DNA from: Penium margaritaceum
Taxonomy: Eukaryota; Streptophyta; Zygnematophyceae; Desmidiales; Peniaceae
Length of the DNA stretch: 64,000 nt
Reading direction: 5' to 3'
Assembly: GCA_023375785.1 (NCBI GenBank)
Contig: SZWC01000099.1
Coordinates: 572,702 to 636,701 of the forward strand
Part shown: positions 9,586-20,000 of the stretch, one piece after another
Layout of the letters: every line of letters starts with the position of its first letter
How positions within the stretch are numbered: the first letter of the stretch is position 1
Notes under the pieces: generated by a model
What the model was told of the DNA's origin: nothing
The model's input: only the letters and a program-made list of their open reading frames with translations
The model's database searches: none
Position numbers and translations under genes: made by a program

Positions 9586-10337
9586 CTATTAATCATAACA
9601 CGAGTCAGCCACGGTCAAATGTCCAATCACAGTGCAAATGTACTAGGCATGATCTTGCAGGTACAAACAAGGTAGAATACTGGTGGCTCGGTGTGGCTAT
9701 TGTGCGCAATGCCTTGACAAAGTTGGCATGGGCCAGTGACCATGACCACAAAGTTTACCAAGTACCTTAAACGGCTATGAATCATAACACGAGTTGGCCA
9801 CGGTCAGAGTGTCCACTCAAATTGCAGATATACTGGGCATGACATCGCAGGTGCAAACAAGGTAGAATTCTGGTGGCTCGGTGTGGCTATTGTGCGCAAT
9901 GCCTTGACAAAGTTGGCATATGCCACTGAGCATGACCTCAAAGTTTACCAAGTGACTTTAACTTCTACAAATCGTAACACGAGTCAGCCACAGATAGAGT
10001 ACCCAATCACAGTGCACATATGATATTCATGTCCTTGCAGGTATAAACAAGGAAAGAAACCGGTGGCTTGGCACGGCTATTGTACGCAATGCCTTGAAAA
10101 ACTTGACATGTGCCACAGACCATGACCACAAAGTTTACCAAGTACCTTAAACGGCTATGAATCATAACAAGAGCCAGCCACGGTCAGAGTATCCAATCAC
10201 AGTGCAGATATACTGGGTATGACCTTGCAAGTATAGACAAGGTAGAATACTGGTGGCTCAGTGTGGCTATTGTGTGCAATGCCTTAACATAGTTGGCATG
10301 TGCCACTGACCATGATCACAAGTGTATACAAGTACTT

Positions 10338-10342
10338 TGAAT
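10338..10342. repeat. Left copy of degraded 5-bp target duplication
   Basis: TGAAT lies immediately left of the element, where uninterrupted class C monomers read TAAAC (AGTACCTTAAACGGC). The right copy at 14028-14032 is TAAAC. The two differ by two transitions. The satellite resumes at exactly this point in the monomer, so the insertion duplicated 5 bp and removed nothing. Confidence 0.65.
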
Positions 10343-11327
10343 TGTCCAGAAAATGTGAGCAACGGACCAAGCAGGATAACAGGGAAACACGTGGTGCGGA
10401 AGTTACCACGAAAGTGCGGAAGACTGACGGAGGATGACGTCACAGCAGGAACAGAAGACAGCGCGAGAAGTGGAAGCGACGAAGCACTGAGGATGGGTGA
10501 TGAAAAGTGGAATTCCAACAGTGAAGAGAGATTGGGCAAAAGGCCACTGTGGTTCGGGTATCGCAGCGGATGAGGAGCAGACAACAGCTTCGAGGATTGG
10601 TTGTGAGGCACGGCTGACTGTGGGATAAAGGCTTGAGCGGAAGCGAGAGGCCAAGAGCCCGGAATGCTTTGCTGACAAGGTAGATGATTGAGCAAAGGCA
10701 AACGATTGGAGCGATAAGAGCGACGAGAGACAATGCGCGGTGATGAGGAAACGACGATGAAGGAAACTGAGGAGGAATATACTGAGGCAAATAGAGTACA
10801 GGGCTCCTACTGCTATTAGAACTAGTCCTAGAGCTTAGAGTACAAGTGTCTACACCCATTAGGGTGGACGGTGCAAGACGTAAAGCCGGAGCCGCCATTG
10901 TGCTGTTGCTGCAACTTCTGTGTCTGCGCGGTGCGAGGGCGCGGTGCGGCTCCGCACGATCTTGTGCTCTTTGGGGTCCTCCCCAGTTGAGTGGAGGACG
11001 TACTTCTCCTGCCGACCCTTGGTTGTAGCCATGATAACCAGACCAAGGAACAGGACTGTTGTCGGCAGATCTTGCCGGTCCTCAGGTGGCGTTGGAGGTC
11101 CGTTGGCGTTGGTGGTGGTGAGTTCGGACGGTCGGGTGGTCAGACCGGAGAAGTCTGATTGGTCATACCACTTGGGCCATTCGGGTGGCAGGGCGCGGGA
11201 GGTGAACCGGGACTGGGCTGGCTTTTCCTTTTCCCACTGAGTGGATGTCCAGGGGAGAGTGGGATGATGCCAGGGAGACAGAGAAGAGCCCAGTTGAGCC
11301 GTGTGAGTCTTGAGCAAAATTCCGACA
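10343..11327 (-). repeat. 3' LTR of the non-autonomous element
   Basis: The LTR is 985 bp and is the partner of 13026-14027. On the + strand it starts TGTCCAGAAAATGTGAGC and ends AATTCCGACA. It is preceded on the minus strand by a purine tract, which identifies it as the 3' LTR. The open frames found on both strands inside it are not supported as genes. Confidence 0.88.
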
Positions 11328-11338
11328 GCCCCCTTAAA
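11328..11338 (-). other. Polypurine tract next to the 3' LTR
   Basis: On the minus strand TTTAAGGGGGC runs directly into the 3' LTR start TGTCGG. The AAGGGGG core is short but correctly placed for priming plus-strand DNA synthesis, and it agrees with the orientation given by the primer binding site. Confidence 0.65.
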
Positions 11339-11567
11339 GATCACACGGCTCGCAAGAAATAACCCAAGGAGGAAGGCCATTTGCTTTTCCGCTGCCCAGA
11401 GAGGATGAGAAGACTGGTGGAAAGTCGGCTGCGTCTTGAGGAGAGGATGGGAAGGGTAACCGCTGGTCGTTTCTCCAGACGAGAGGAGGTTGGAATTCTT
11501 CTACATGATCCAGAGAAACTGTAGGAGGGAGAAACAAGTGGCTGGGGGAGTGGGTTCCTTCATCCAC
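11334..11567 (-). CDS. Pro/Ser-rich open stretch near the 3' LTR, unknown
   Basis: This is a 77-residue minus-strand open stretch ending just before the 3' LTR (for example LFLPPTVSLDHVEEFQPPLV). No domain is recognised and chance is quite possible. Together with the two other stretches it shows that the internal region carries no recognisable polymerase genes. Confidence 0.15.
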   Translation of the reverse strand: MDEGTHSPSHLFLPPTVSLDHVEEFQPPLVWRNDQRLPFPSSPQDAADFPPVFSSSLGSGKANGLPPWVISCEPCDL

Positions 11568-11704
11568 GCTGTTGAATGCTGTGTTTGCAGGTGCGAGGGA
11601 AGAATTGAGTCAGAATGAAGTTCAGAAGGAAGGTGAAAGGCTAGAGACAGTAGTGAGGCAGTCTCGATGGAGTTGCATAATGGTGATGGCGGGGGTGAGG
11701 TGTT

Positions 11705-12463
11705 CTAGAGGTTTGGAGGAAGGAGAAAAGATTCGAGTGAAGATGATACTGGCAGCAGACATGCTAACAATGCGGAGAGTTCAAGGTAGCAAGTGGTAGG
11801 AGGATTGAGGGATGATGTGCAAGGGGATGGCAGGTGAGGTACAGAAGGGGTCAAGGTTGAAGGAGCTGAGCATGACAGATGAACTGGTGATGGTACTTGT
11901 GCATTTACAGAGATGTCAGCTGTTGGATCTTTGAGGGAGTCAGACGACTGAGGAGATGAAGGAGAGGTTGGCTGATTGTAGGAGGACAAGAGAGGAGAAC
12001 GTGTCGAGTGAGGTGTGTCAGCCTGAGATGCTAGAAGAGGGGATGCAGGTTGGGAAAACCCAGGAGGAACTGCACGGGCAGGTGGTTGCACTGGTACGTT
12101 TCCTGGGGAAATGTCAATGAGAGAGCTTGGCAGAGCGGATGCAAGTGTAGGGAGGAGTTTGTCAGCAGACAGTGAAACGATTGTGTTGGAAAGTGCTTGT
12201 TTCTCACAGGAAACCTTGGAATTGGAGACAGTGGAGGGAGTAAGTGGAGCCGAGGATGAGTCATCACAGGACAGCTGCGCGCGTTTTGGAGGCGGAATGT
12301 AGCGATCTATGGTCTTGGTGACAGGAGGCGAGGAGGGCGAGTGTGATACGGGTTCATTTGTGGAGGGAGGCTTGCTTTGTGGTGAAGAAGGTGCGGTTAC
12401 TGAGGAAGTGATCGTCAGCTGCGAGGTGGCGCCACCAATGGAGGTACCATAGTTGCGGAGCAT
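11705..12463 (-). CDS. Ser/Pro-rich open stretch inside the LTR element, unknown
   Basis: This is a 252-residue minus-strand open stretch, in the element's own direction. It is dominated by Ser, Pro, Thr and Leu, with blocks such as SSPQSKPPSTNEPVSHSPSS and TKTIDRYIPPPKRAQ. There is no zinc knuckle, protease loop, RT or integrase motif and no obvious signal peptide. It could be a degenerate gag-like relic, captured host sequence or chance. Function unknown. It belongs to the fossil element. Confidence 0.25.
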   Translation of the reverse strand: MLRNYGTSIGGATSQLTITSSVTAPSSPQSKPPSTNEPVSHSPSSPPVTKTIDRYIPPPKRAQLSCDDSSSAPLTPSTVSNSKVSCEKQALSNTIVSLSADKLLPTLASALPSSLIDISPGNVPVQPPARAVPPGFSQPASPLLASQADTPHSTRSPLLSSYNQPTSPSSPQSSDSLKDPTADISVNAQVPSPVHLSCSAPSTLTPSVPHLPSPCTSSLNPPTTCYLELSALLACLLPVSSSLESFLLPPNL

Positions 12464-12478
12464 GAACTGGTTTAGTTC

Positions 12479-12679
12479 TTAACGGGAGAAGATTGGAGTG
12501 TCAGAGAAGAGGAGAAGACCCATAGCGGCGGCAGGATTGAGAGAGGCTTCAGGTGAGGCGACTTGAGGCGAGGAGAGAAGATCATCAGGATACAGGTAGT
12601 CATCATAGTAGTAGTCCAGATAGTCATTCTGAAAAGGAGGAAGGACTTCTGAAGGAGGAGTGCATTCGAAGGTCAACAT
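12479..12679 (-). CDS. Short acidic, Tyr/Asp-rich open stretch, unknown
   Basis: This is a 66-residue minus-strand open stretch upstream of the Ser/Pro-rich one and in the same direction. It contains a striking YLDYYYDDYLYPDDLL run followed by a Ser/Ala/Pro-rich tail. Its Met codon is the first sizeable start downstream of the primer binding site, so it could begin the element's reading region. No family recognised. Confidence 0.2.
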   Translation of the reverse strand: MLTFECTPPSEVLPPFQNDYLDYYYDDYLYPDDLLSSPQVASPEASLNPAAAMGLLLFSDTPIFSR

Positions 12680-13007
12680 GATGTCGGTGGCATGAGAAGA
12701 TTAGGATGGCGGAATTTTGCAGAATATAGTGGCAATTCAGCAGTTGTCCTTGTTACAGTGACGTGCCCATACACGTCTCTGGTTACTTGGAAGACTGCGA
12801 AACTGGGCGCAGGGGCGAACCTCGTGCGCAACGTTGGAGAATGAAAATGCTACAAAATTGTTGAATGTTGCGTCCATACACAGCGTTGTTCAACCTTGCA
12901 ATTGGAGGACGAAGGGAGAGGCGAAGGTGCAGCTGGCTGGCGTGACACGGCTCGATGGTTCCCATGTTAGTGGGAGTGAGGAGGCAGCGGAGAGAGCCAG
13001 GATCTTT

Positions 13008-13025
13008 CTCCGGGCTCTGGTACCA
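13008..13025 (-). other. Primer binding site, initiator-Met tRNA type
   Basis: On the minus strand the 18 bases directly after the 5' LTR read TGGTACCAGAGCCCGGAG. This resembles the TGGTATCAGAGC site complementary to the 3' end of initiator methionine tRNA, which is used by many plant Copia and Gypsy elements. It lies flush with the LTR and fixes the element's orientation. Confidence 0.8.
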
Positions 13026-14027
13026 TGTCAGGAAAATGTGAGCAGCGGACCAAGCAGGATAACAGGGAAACATGTGGTGCGGAAGTTACCACGAAAGTGC
13101 GGAAGACTGACGGACGATGACGTCACAACAGGAACAGAAGTGTGCGGGTAAGAGAAGACAGTGCGAGAAGCGGAAGCGACGAAGCGCTGAGGATGAGTGA
13201 TGAAAAGTGGAATTCCAACAGTGAAGAGAGATTGGGTGAAAGGCCACCGCGGTTCGGGTACCGCAGCGGATGAGGAGCAGACAACAGTTTCAACGATTGG
13301 TTGTGAGCCACGGCTGATTGTGGGTCAAAGGCTTGAGCGGAAGCGAGAGGCCAAGAGCCCGGAATGCTTTGCTGACATGATGGATGATTGAGAGAATGCA
13401 AACGATTGGAGTGATAAGAGCGATGAGAGAGAATACACGGTGATGAGGAAATGATGATGAAGGAAACTGAGGAGGAATATACTGAGGTTAATAGAGTACA
13501 GGGCTCCTACTGCTATTAGTACTAGTCCTAGAGCTTAAAGTACAAGTGTCTACACCCATTAGGGTGGACGGTGCGAGACGTGAAGCCGGAGCCGCCATTG
13601 TACTGTTGCTGCACCTTCTGTGTCTGCGCGGTGCGAGGGCGCGGTGCGGCTCTGTACGATCTTGTGCTCTTTGGGGTCCTTCCTGGTTGAGTGGATGACG
13701 TGCTTCTCCTGCCGACCCTTGGTTGTAGCCATGATAACCAGACCAAGGAACATGAATGTTGTCGGCAGATCTTGCCGGTCGTCAGGTGGCGTTGGAGGTC
13801 CGTTGGCGTTGGTCGTGGTGAGTTCGGACGGTCGGGTGGTCAGACCGGAGAAGTCTGATTGGTCATAGCACTTGGGCCGTTCGGGTGGCAGGGCACGGGA
13901 GGTGAACCGGGACTGGGCCGGCTTTTCCTTTTCCCGCAGAGTGGATGTCCATGGGAGAGTCGGATGATGCCAGGGAGACAGAGAAGAGTCTGGTTGAGCC
14001 GTGTGAGTCTTTAGCAGAATTCCGACA
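13026..14027 (-). repeat. 5' LTR of the non-autonomous element
   Basis: The LTR is 1,002 bp. On the minus strand it begins TGTCGGAATTC and ends in a CA just before the primer binding site. It aligns along its whole length with 10343-11327 at about 93% identity, apart from a 17-bp stretch present only here (about 13141-13157). A TATATT-like motif on the minus strand near 13475-13485 could be a promoter element, but this is weak. Confidence 0.88.
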
Positions 14028-14032
14028 TAAAC
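14028..14032. repeat. Right copy of 5-bp target duplication
   Basis: TAAAC follows the element and matches the class C monomer consensus, continuing as AGCTATGAATCATAACACG. It pairs with TGAAT at 10338-10342. Confidence 0.65.
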
Positions 14033-17000
14033 AGCTATGAATCATAACACGAGTCAGCCACGGTCAGCGTGTCCAATCACAGTGCAGATGTACTATGCAT
14101 GGTCTTGCAGATGCAAATAAGGTAGAATACTGGTGACTCCGTGTGGCTATTGTGCGCAATGCCTTGACAAAGTTGGCATGTGCCACTGACCACGAACACA
14201 AATGTATCCAAGTGACTTCTACTTCTATTGATCATAACACGAGTCAGCCACATTCAGAGTATCCAATCATAGTGCAGATGTACTAGGCATGATTTTGCAG
14301 GTGCAAACAACGTAGAATATTGGTGGTTCGGTGTGGCTATTGTGTGCAATGCCTTGACAAAGTTGGCATGTGCCACTGACCATGACCACAAATATTACCA
14401 AGTGACTTTAACTTCTACGAATCGGAACACGAATCAGCCACAGTCAGAGTGCCCAATCACAGTTCAGATGTACTAGGCATGATCTTGAAGGTATAAAAAA
14501 GGTAAAAAACCGGTGTCTTGGCGCGGCTATTGTGCGCAATGCCTTGACAAAGTTGGCATGTGCCACAGACCATGACCACAATGTTTACCGAGTACAATAA
14601 ACGGCTATCAATCATTAGATGGGTCAGCCACGGTCAAAGTGTCCAATCATAATGCAGATGTACAATACATGACCTTGGAGGTACAAACAAGGGAGAATAC
14701 TGGTGGCTCGGTGTGGCTATTGTGGGCAATGCCTTGACAAAATTGGCATGTGCCACTGACCATGACCACAAATGTATCCAAGTGACTTTTACTTCTATTG
14801 ATCATAACACGAATCAGCCACATGCAGAGCATCCAATCACAGTGTAGATGTACTAGGCATGACCTTTCAGGTGCAAACAAGGCACAATACTGGTGGCTTG
14901 GTGTGGCTATTGTGCGCAATACCTTGATAAAGTTGGCATGTGCCACTGTCCATGACCACAATGTTTATCAAGTGACTTTAACTTCTATGAATCGTAACAT
15001 GAGTCCGCCACGGTCAGAGTGCGCAATCACAGTGCACATCTAATATGTATGACATTGCAGGTATAAAAAAGGAAAAAAACCGGTGGCTTGGCACGGCTAC
15101 TGTGCGTAATGCCTTGACAAAGTTGGCATGTGCCACTGACCATGACCACAAAGCTTACCAAGTACCTTAAACGGCTATGAATCATAATACGAGTCAGCCA
15201 CGGTCAGAGTGTCCAATCATAGTGCAGATACACTGGGCATTACCTTGCAGGTACAAACAAGGTAGAATACTGGTGGCTTGGTGTGGCTTTTGTGCGCAAA
15301 GCCTTGACAAAGTTGGCATGTCCCATTGACCACGACCACAAATAAATCCAAGTGACTTTCACGTTTACTCATAATAACATGAGTCACCCACGGTCAGAGT
15401 GCCCAATCACAGTACAGATGTACTGGGCATGACCTTGGAGGTTCAAACAAGGTAGAATACTGGTGGCTTGGTGTTGCTATTGTGCGCAATGCCTTGACAA
15501 AGTTGGCATGTGCCACTGACCATGACCACAACGTTTACCAAGTGATGTTAACTTCTACGAATCATAACACGAGTCAGCAATGGTCAGAGTGCCCAATCAC
15601 AGTGTACATCTAATATTCCTGACTTGCAGGTATAAACAAGGTAAAAACCTGTGTCCTGGCACAGCTACTTTGCGCAATGCCTTGACAAAGTTGGCATGTG
15701 CCACTGGCCGTGACCACAAATGTATCCAAGTGACTTTTACTTCTATTGATCATAACACAAGTCAGCCACGGTCAGAGTGTCCAATCACAGTGCAGATGTA
15801 CTAGGCATGATCTCGCAGGTGCAAACAAATCAGAATACAGGTGGCTTGGTGTGGCTATTGTGTGCAATGCCTTGACAAAGTTGGCATGTGCCACTGACCA
15901 TGACCAAAAATGTATCCAAGTGACTTTTCCTTCTATTGATCATAACACGAGCCAGCCAGAGTCGGAGTGTCCAATCACAATGCAGATGTACTAGGCATGA
16001 TCTTGCAGGTGCAAACAGGGTACAATACTAGTGGCTCGGTGTGGCTATTGTGCGCAATGCCTTGACAAAGTTGGCATGTGCCTCTTAACATGACCACAAT
16101 GTTTACCAAGTAACCTTAACTTCTACGAATCATAACACGAGTCAGCCACGGGCAGAGTGTCCAATCACAGTGCAGATATACTAGGCATGACCTTGCAGGC
16201 ATAAACAAGGTAGAATACTAGTGGCTCGATGTAGCTATTGTGCGCAATGCCTTGACAAAGTTGGCATGTGCCATTGACCATGACCACAAATCTATCCAAG
16301 TGACTTTTACTTCTATTGATCATAACACAAGTCAGCCACGGTCAGAGTGTACAATCACAGTGCAGATGTACTAGGCATGATCTTGAAGGTGCAAACAAGG
16401 TAGAATACTTGTGGCTCGGTGTGGCTATTGTGCGCAATGCCTTGACAAAGCTGGCATGTGCCACTGACCATGACCACAAAGTTTGCCAAGTGACTTTAAC
16501 TTCTACGAAACGTAACACGAGTCAGCCACAGTCATAGTGCCCAAAAGCAGTGTACATCTAACATGCATGACCTTGCAGGTATAAACAAGGTAAAAAACCG
16601 GTGGCTGGACACGGCTATTGTGCACGTTACCTTGACAAAGTTGGCATGTGCCACTGACCATGACCACAAAGCTTACCAAGTACCTTAAACTGCTATGAAT
16701 CATAACACGAGTCAGCCACGGTAAGAGTGTGCAATAACAGTGCAGACATACTGTGCATGACCTTGAAGGTACAAACAAGGTAGAAAACTGGTGGCTCGGT
16801 GTGACTTTTGTGCGCAGTGCCTTGACAAAGTTGGCATGTGCCACTGACCATGACCACAAACGTATCCAAGTGACTTTTACTTCTATTGATCATAATACAA
16901 GTCAGCCACGGTCAGAGTGTCCAATCACATTGCAGACGTACTAGGCATGATCTTACAGATGCAAACAAGGTAGAATACGAGTGGCTGGGTGTGGTTATTG

Positions 17001-20000
17001 CATGCCATGCCTTGACAAAGTTAGCATATGCCACTGACCATGACCACAAATGAATCCAAGTGACTTTAACTTCTATTGGTCATAACACGAGTCAGCCACG
17101 GTCTGAGTTTCCAATCACAGTGCAGATGTACTAGGCATGATCTTGCAGGTGCAAAGAAGGAAGAATATTGGTGGCTTGGTGTGGCTATTGTGCGCAATGC
17201 CTTGACAAAGTTGGCATGTGCCACTGACCATGAACACAAAGTTTACCAAGTAAATTAAACGGCTATGAATCATAACACGAGTCAGCCACGGTCAGAGTGT
17301 CCAATCATAGTGCAGATCTACTATGCATGATCTTGCATGTGCAAATAAGGTAGAATACTGGTGGCTTGGCACGGCTTTTGTGCGCAATGCCTTGACAAAG
17401 TTTGGCATGTGCCACTGACCATGACCCCAAAGTTTACCAAGTGACTTTAACTTCTACGAATTGTAACACGATTCAGCCACAGTCAGAGTGCCCAATCACA
17501 GTTCAGATGTACTAGGCATGACCTTGCAGGTATAGATAAGGTAAAAAACCGGTGGCTTGGCACGGCTATTGTGCGCAATGCCTTGACAAAACTGGCATGT
17601 GCCACTGACCATGTCCACAAAGTTTACCAAGTACCTTAAACCGCTATAAATCATAACACGAGTCAGCCACGGTCAGAGTGTCCAATCATAGTGCAGATAT
17701 ACTGGGCATAACCTTGCAAGTACAAACAAGGTAGAATACTGGTGGCTCGGTGTGGCTATTGTGCGCAATGCCTTGAGAAAGTTGGCATGTTCCACTGACC
17801 ATGACCACAAATGTATCCAGGTGACTTGTACTTGTATTGATCATAACACAAGTCAGCCACGATCAGAGTGTCCGACCACAGTGCAGATGAACTAGACATG
17901 ATCTTGCAGGTTCAAACAAGGTAGAATACTGGTGGCTTGGTGTGGCTATTGTGTGCAATGCCTTGAGAAATTAGGCATGTGCCACTGACCATGACGACAG
18001 ATGTATCCAAGTGACTTTTACTTCTATTGATCATAACACAAGTCAGCCATGGTCAGAGTGTCCAATCACAGTGCAGATGTACACGGCATGATCTTGCAGG
18101 TACAAAAAAGGTAGAATACTGATGGCTTGGTGTGGCTATTGTGCGCAATGCCTTGACAAAGTTGGCATGTGCCACTGACCATGACCACAAAGCTTACCAA
18201 GTGACTTTAACTTATAAGAATCGTAACACGAGTCAGCCACGGTCAGAGTGCCCAATAACAATGCACATCTAATATGCATGACCTTGCAGGCATAAACAAG
18301 GTAAAAAACCGGTGGCATGGAACGGCTATTGTGCGCAATGCCTTGACAAAGTTGGCATGTGCCACTGACCACGACCACAAAATTTACCAAGTACCTTTAA
18401 CGGCTATGAATAAAAACACGAGTAAGCCACGGTCAAAGTGTTCAATCACAGTGCACATATAGTGGGCATGATCTTGCAGGTGTAAACAAGGTAGAATACA
18501 GGTTTCTTGATGTGGCTATTGTGCGCAATGTCTTGACAAAGTTTGCATGTGCCTCTGACCATGACCACGAACGTATCCAAGTGACATTTACTTATATTGA
18601 TGAAAACACGAGGCAGCCACGCTTCGAGTGTCCAATCACAGTGCAGATTTACTGGGCATGATCTTGCAGGTGCAAACAATGTAGAATACTGGTGGCTTGG
18701 CACAGTTATTGTGCGCAATGCCTTGACAGAGTTGGCATGTGCTACTGACCATGACCACAAAGTTTACCAAGTGACTCTAACTTCTACGAATCGTAACACG
18801 AGTCAGCCACATTCAGAGTGCCCAATCACAGTTCAGATGTACCAGGCATGACTTTGCAGGTATAAACAAGGACACAAACTGGTGGCTTGGCACGGCTATT
18901 GTGCGCAATGCCTTGACAAAGTTGGCATGTGCCACTGACCATGACCACAATGTTTACCAAGTACCTTAAACGGCTATGAATCATAACACGAGTTAGCCAC
19001 GGTCAGAGTGTCCAATCCAAGTGCAGGTGTACTAGGCATTCTCTTGCAGGTACAAACAAGGTAGAATACTGGTGGCTTGTTGTGGCTATTGTGCGCAATG
19101 CCTTGACAAAGTTGGCATGTGCCACTCACCATGACCACAAAGTTTACCAAGTACCTTAAACGGCTATGAATCATAACACGAGTCAGCCACGGTCAGTGTG
19201 TCCAATCACAGTGCAGATATACTGGGCATGACCTTGCAGGTATAAACAAGGTACAATACTGGTGGCTCGGTGTGGCTATTGTGCACAATGCATTGACAAA
19301 GGTGACATGTGCCACTGACAATGACCACAAAGTTTACCAAGTGACTTTAATTTCTACGAATCGTAACACGAGTCAGCCACGGTCAGAGTGCCCAATCATA
19401 GTTCAGATGTACTAGGCATAACCTTGCACGTATAAACAAGGTAAAAAACCAGTGGCTTGGCACGGCTATTGTGCGCAAGGCCTTGACAAAGGTGGCATGT
19501 GCCACTGACCATGACCACAAAGTTTACCAAGTACCTTAAACGGCTATGAATCATAACACGAGTCATCCGCGGTCAGAGTGTCCAATCATAGTGCAGATAT
19601 AATAGGCATGACCTTGCATGTATATACAAGGTAGAATCCTGGTCGCTCGGTGTGGCTATTGTGCGAAATGCCTTGACAAAGTTGGCATGTGCGACTGACC
19701 ATGACCACAAATGCATCCTAGTGACTTATACTTCTATTGATCATAACACGAGTCAACAACGGTCAGAGTGTCCAATCATAGTGTAGATGTACTAGGCATG
19801 ATCTTGCAGGTACAGAGAATGTAGAATAATGGTAGCTCGGTGTGGCTATTGTGCGCAATGCCTTGACAAAGTTGGCATGTGCTACTGACGATGACCACAA
19901 ATGTATCCAAGTGACTTTCAGTTCTACGAATCGTAACACGAGTCAGCCATAGTCAGAGTGCCCAATCACATTGCACATCTAATATGCATGACAGTACAGG

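Larger units (their letters stand above)
6175..10342 (+). repeat. 190-bp satellite array, + polarity, first block
   Basis: About 22 head-to-tail monomers follow the retroelement fossil directly. Unit starts fall exactly every 190 bp from 6191 to 9421 (18 units) without net insertion or deletion. Three monomer classes can be read from the segment after the CACAAA box. Class C is ACCAAGTACCTTAAACGGCT. Class B is TCCAAGTGACTTTTACTTCT then ATTGATCATAAC. Class A is ACCAAGTGACTTTAACTTCT then ACGAATCGTAAC. From 6191 the order is C B A C B C B A B A C B B A A C A A. The unit is close to a nucleosomal repeat length, as in many centromeric satellites. A truncated unit sits at 9585. No gene is present. 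Confidence 0.97.
10343..14027 (-). mobile_element. Non-autonomous LTR retrotransposon inserted in the satellite
   Basis: This 3,685-bp element interrupts the array. Its LTRs are 985 bp (10343-11327) and 1,002 bp (13026-14027), both with TG...CA ends as read on either strand. A primer binding site abuts the right LTR and a purine tract abuts the left LTR, both on the minus strand. The element therefore reads right to left, with its 5' LTR at 13026-14027. The internal region is only about 1.7 kb and shows no RT, integrase or protease, so the element depended on a partner for mobility. By eye the LTRs differ at roughly 65-70 positions (about 7%) plus a 17-bp indel. At a plant-like rate of 1.3e-8 per site per year that would be about 2.5-3 million years, but the rate for this host is unknown. 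Superfamily undetermined. Confidence 0.88.

Noticed and set aside
6788-9770. Many open frames of 60-84 codons with a common protein pattern (HDLAG..KVEYWWLGVAIVRNALTKLACATDHDHK)
   Set aside because: They recur once per satellite unit. The unit is 190 bp, one more than 63 codons, so the frame shifts every monomer and each frame ends in a built-in stop. They are a by-product of the repeat, and both strands of both arms give similar frames.
10343-14027. The two 1-kb repeats as a plain segmental duplication
   Set aside because: The primer binding site, purine tract, TG...CA ends and 5-bp target duplication together identify them as LTRs.
10322-14045. Open frames on both strands within the LTRs
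   Set aside because: Near-identical frames occur in both LTRs simply because the LTRs are copies. No domain or codon-level signal is visible.
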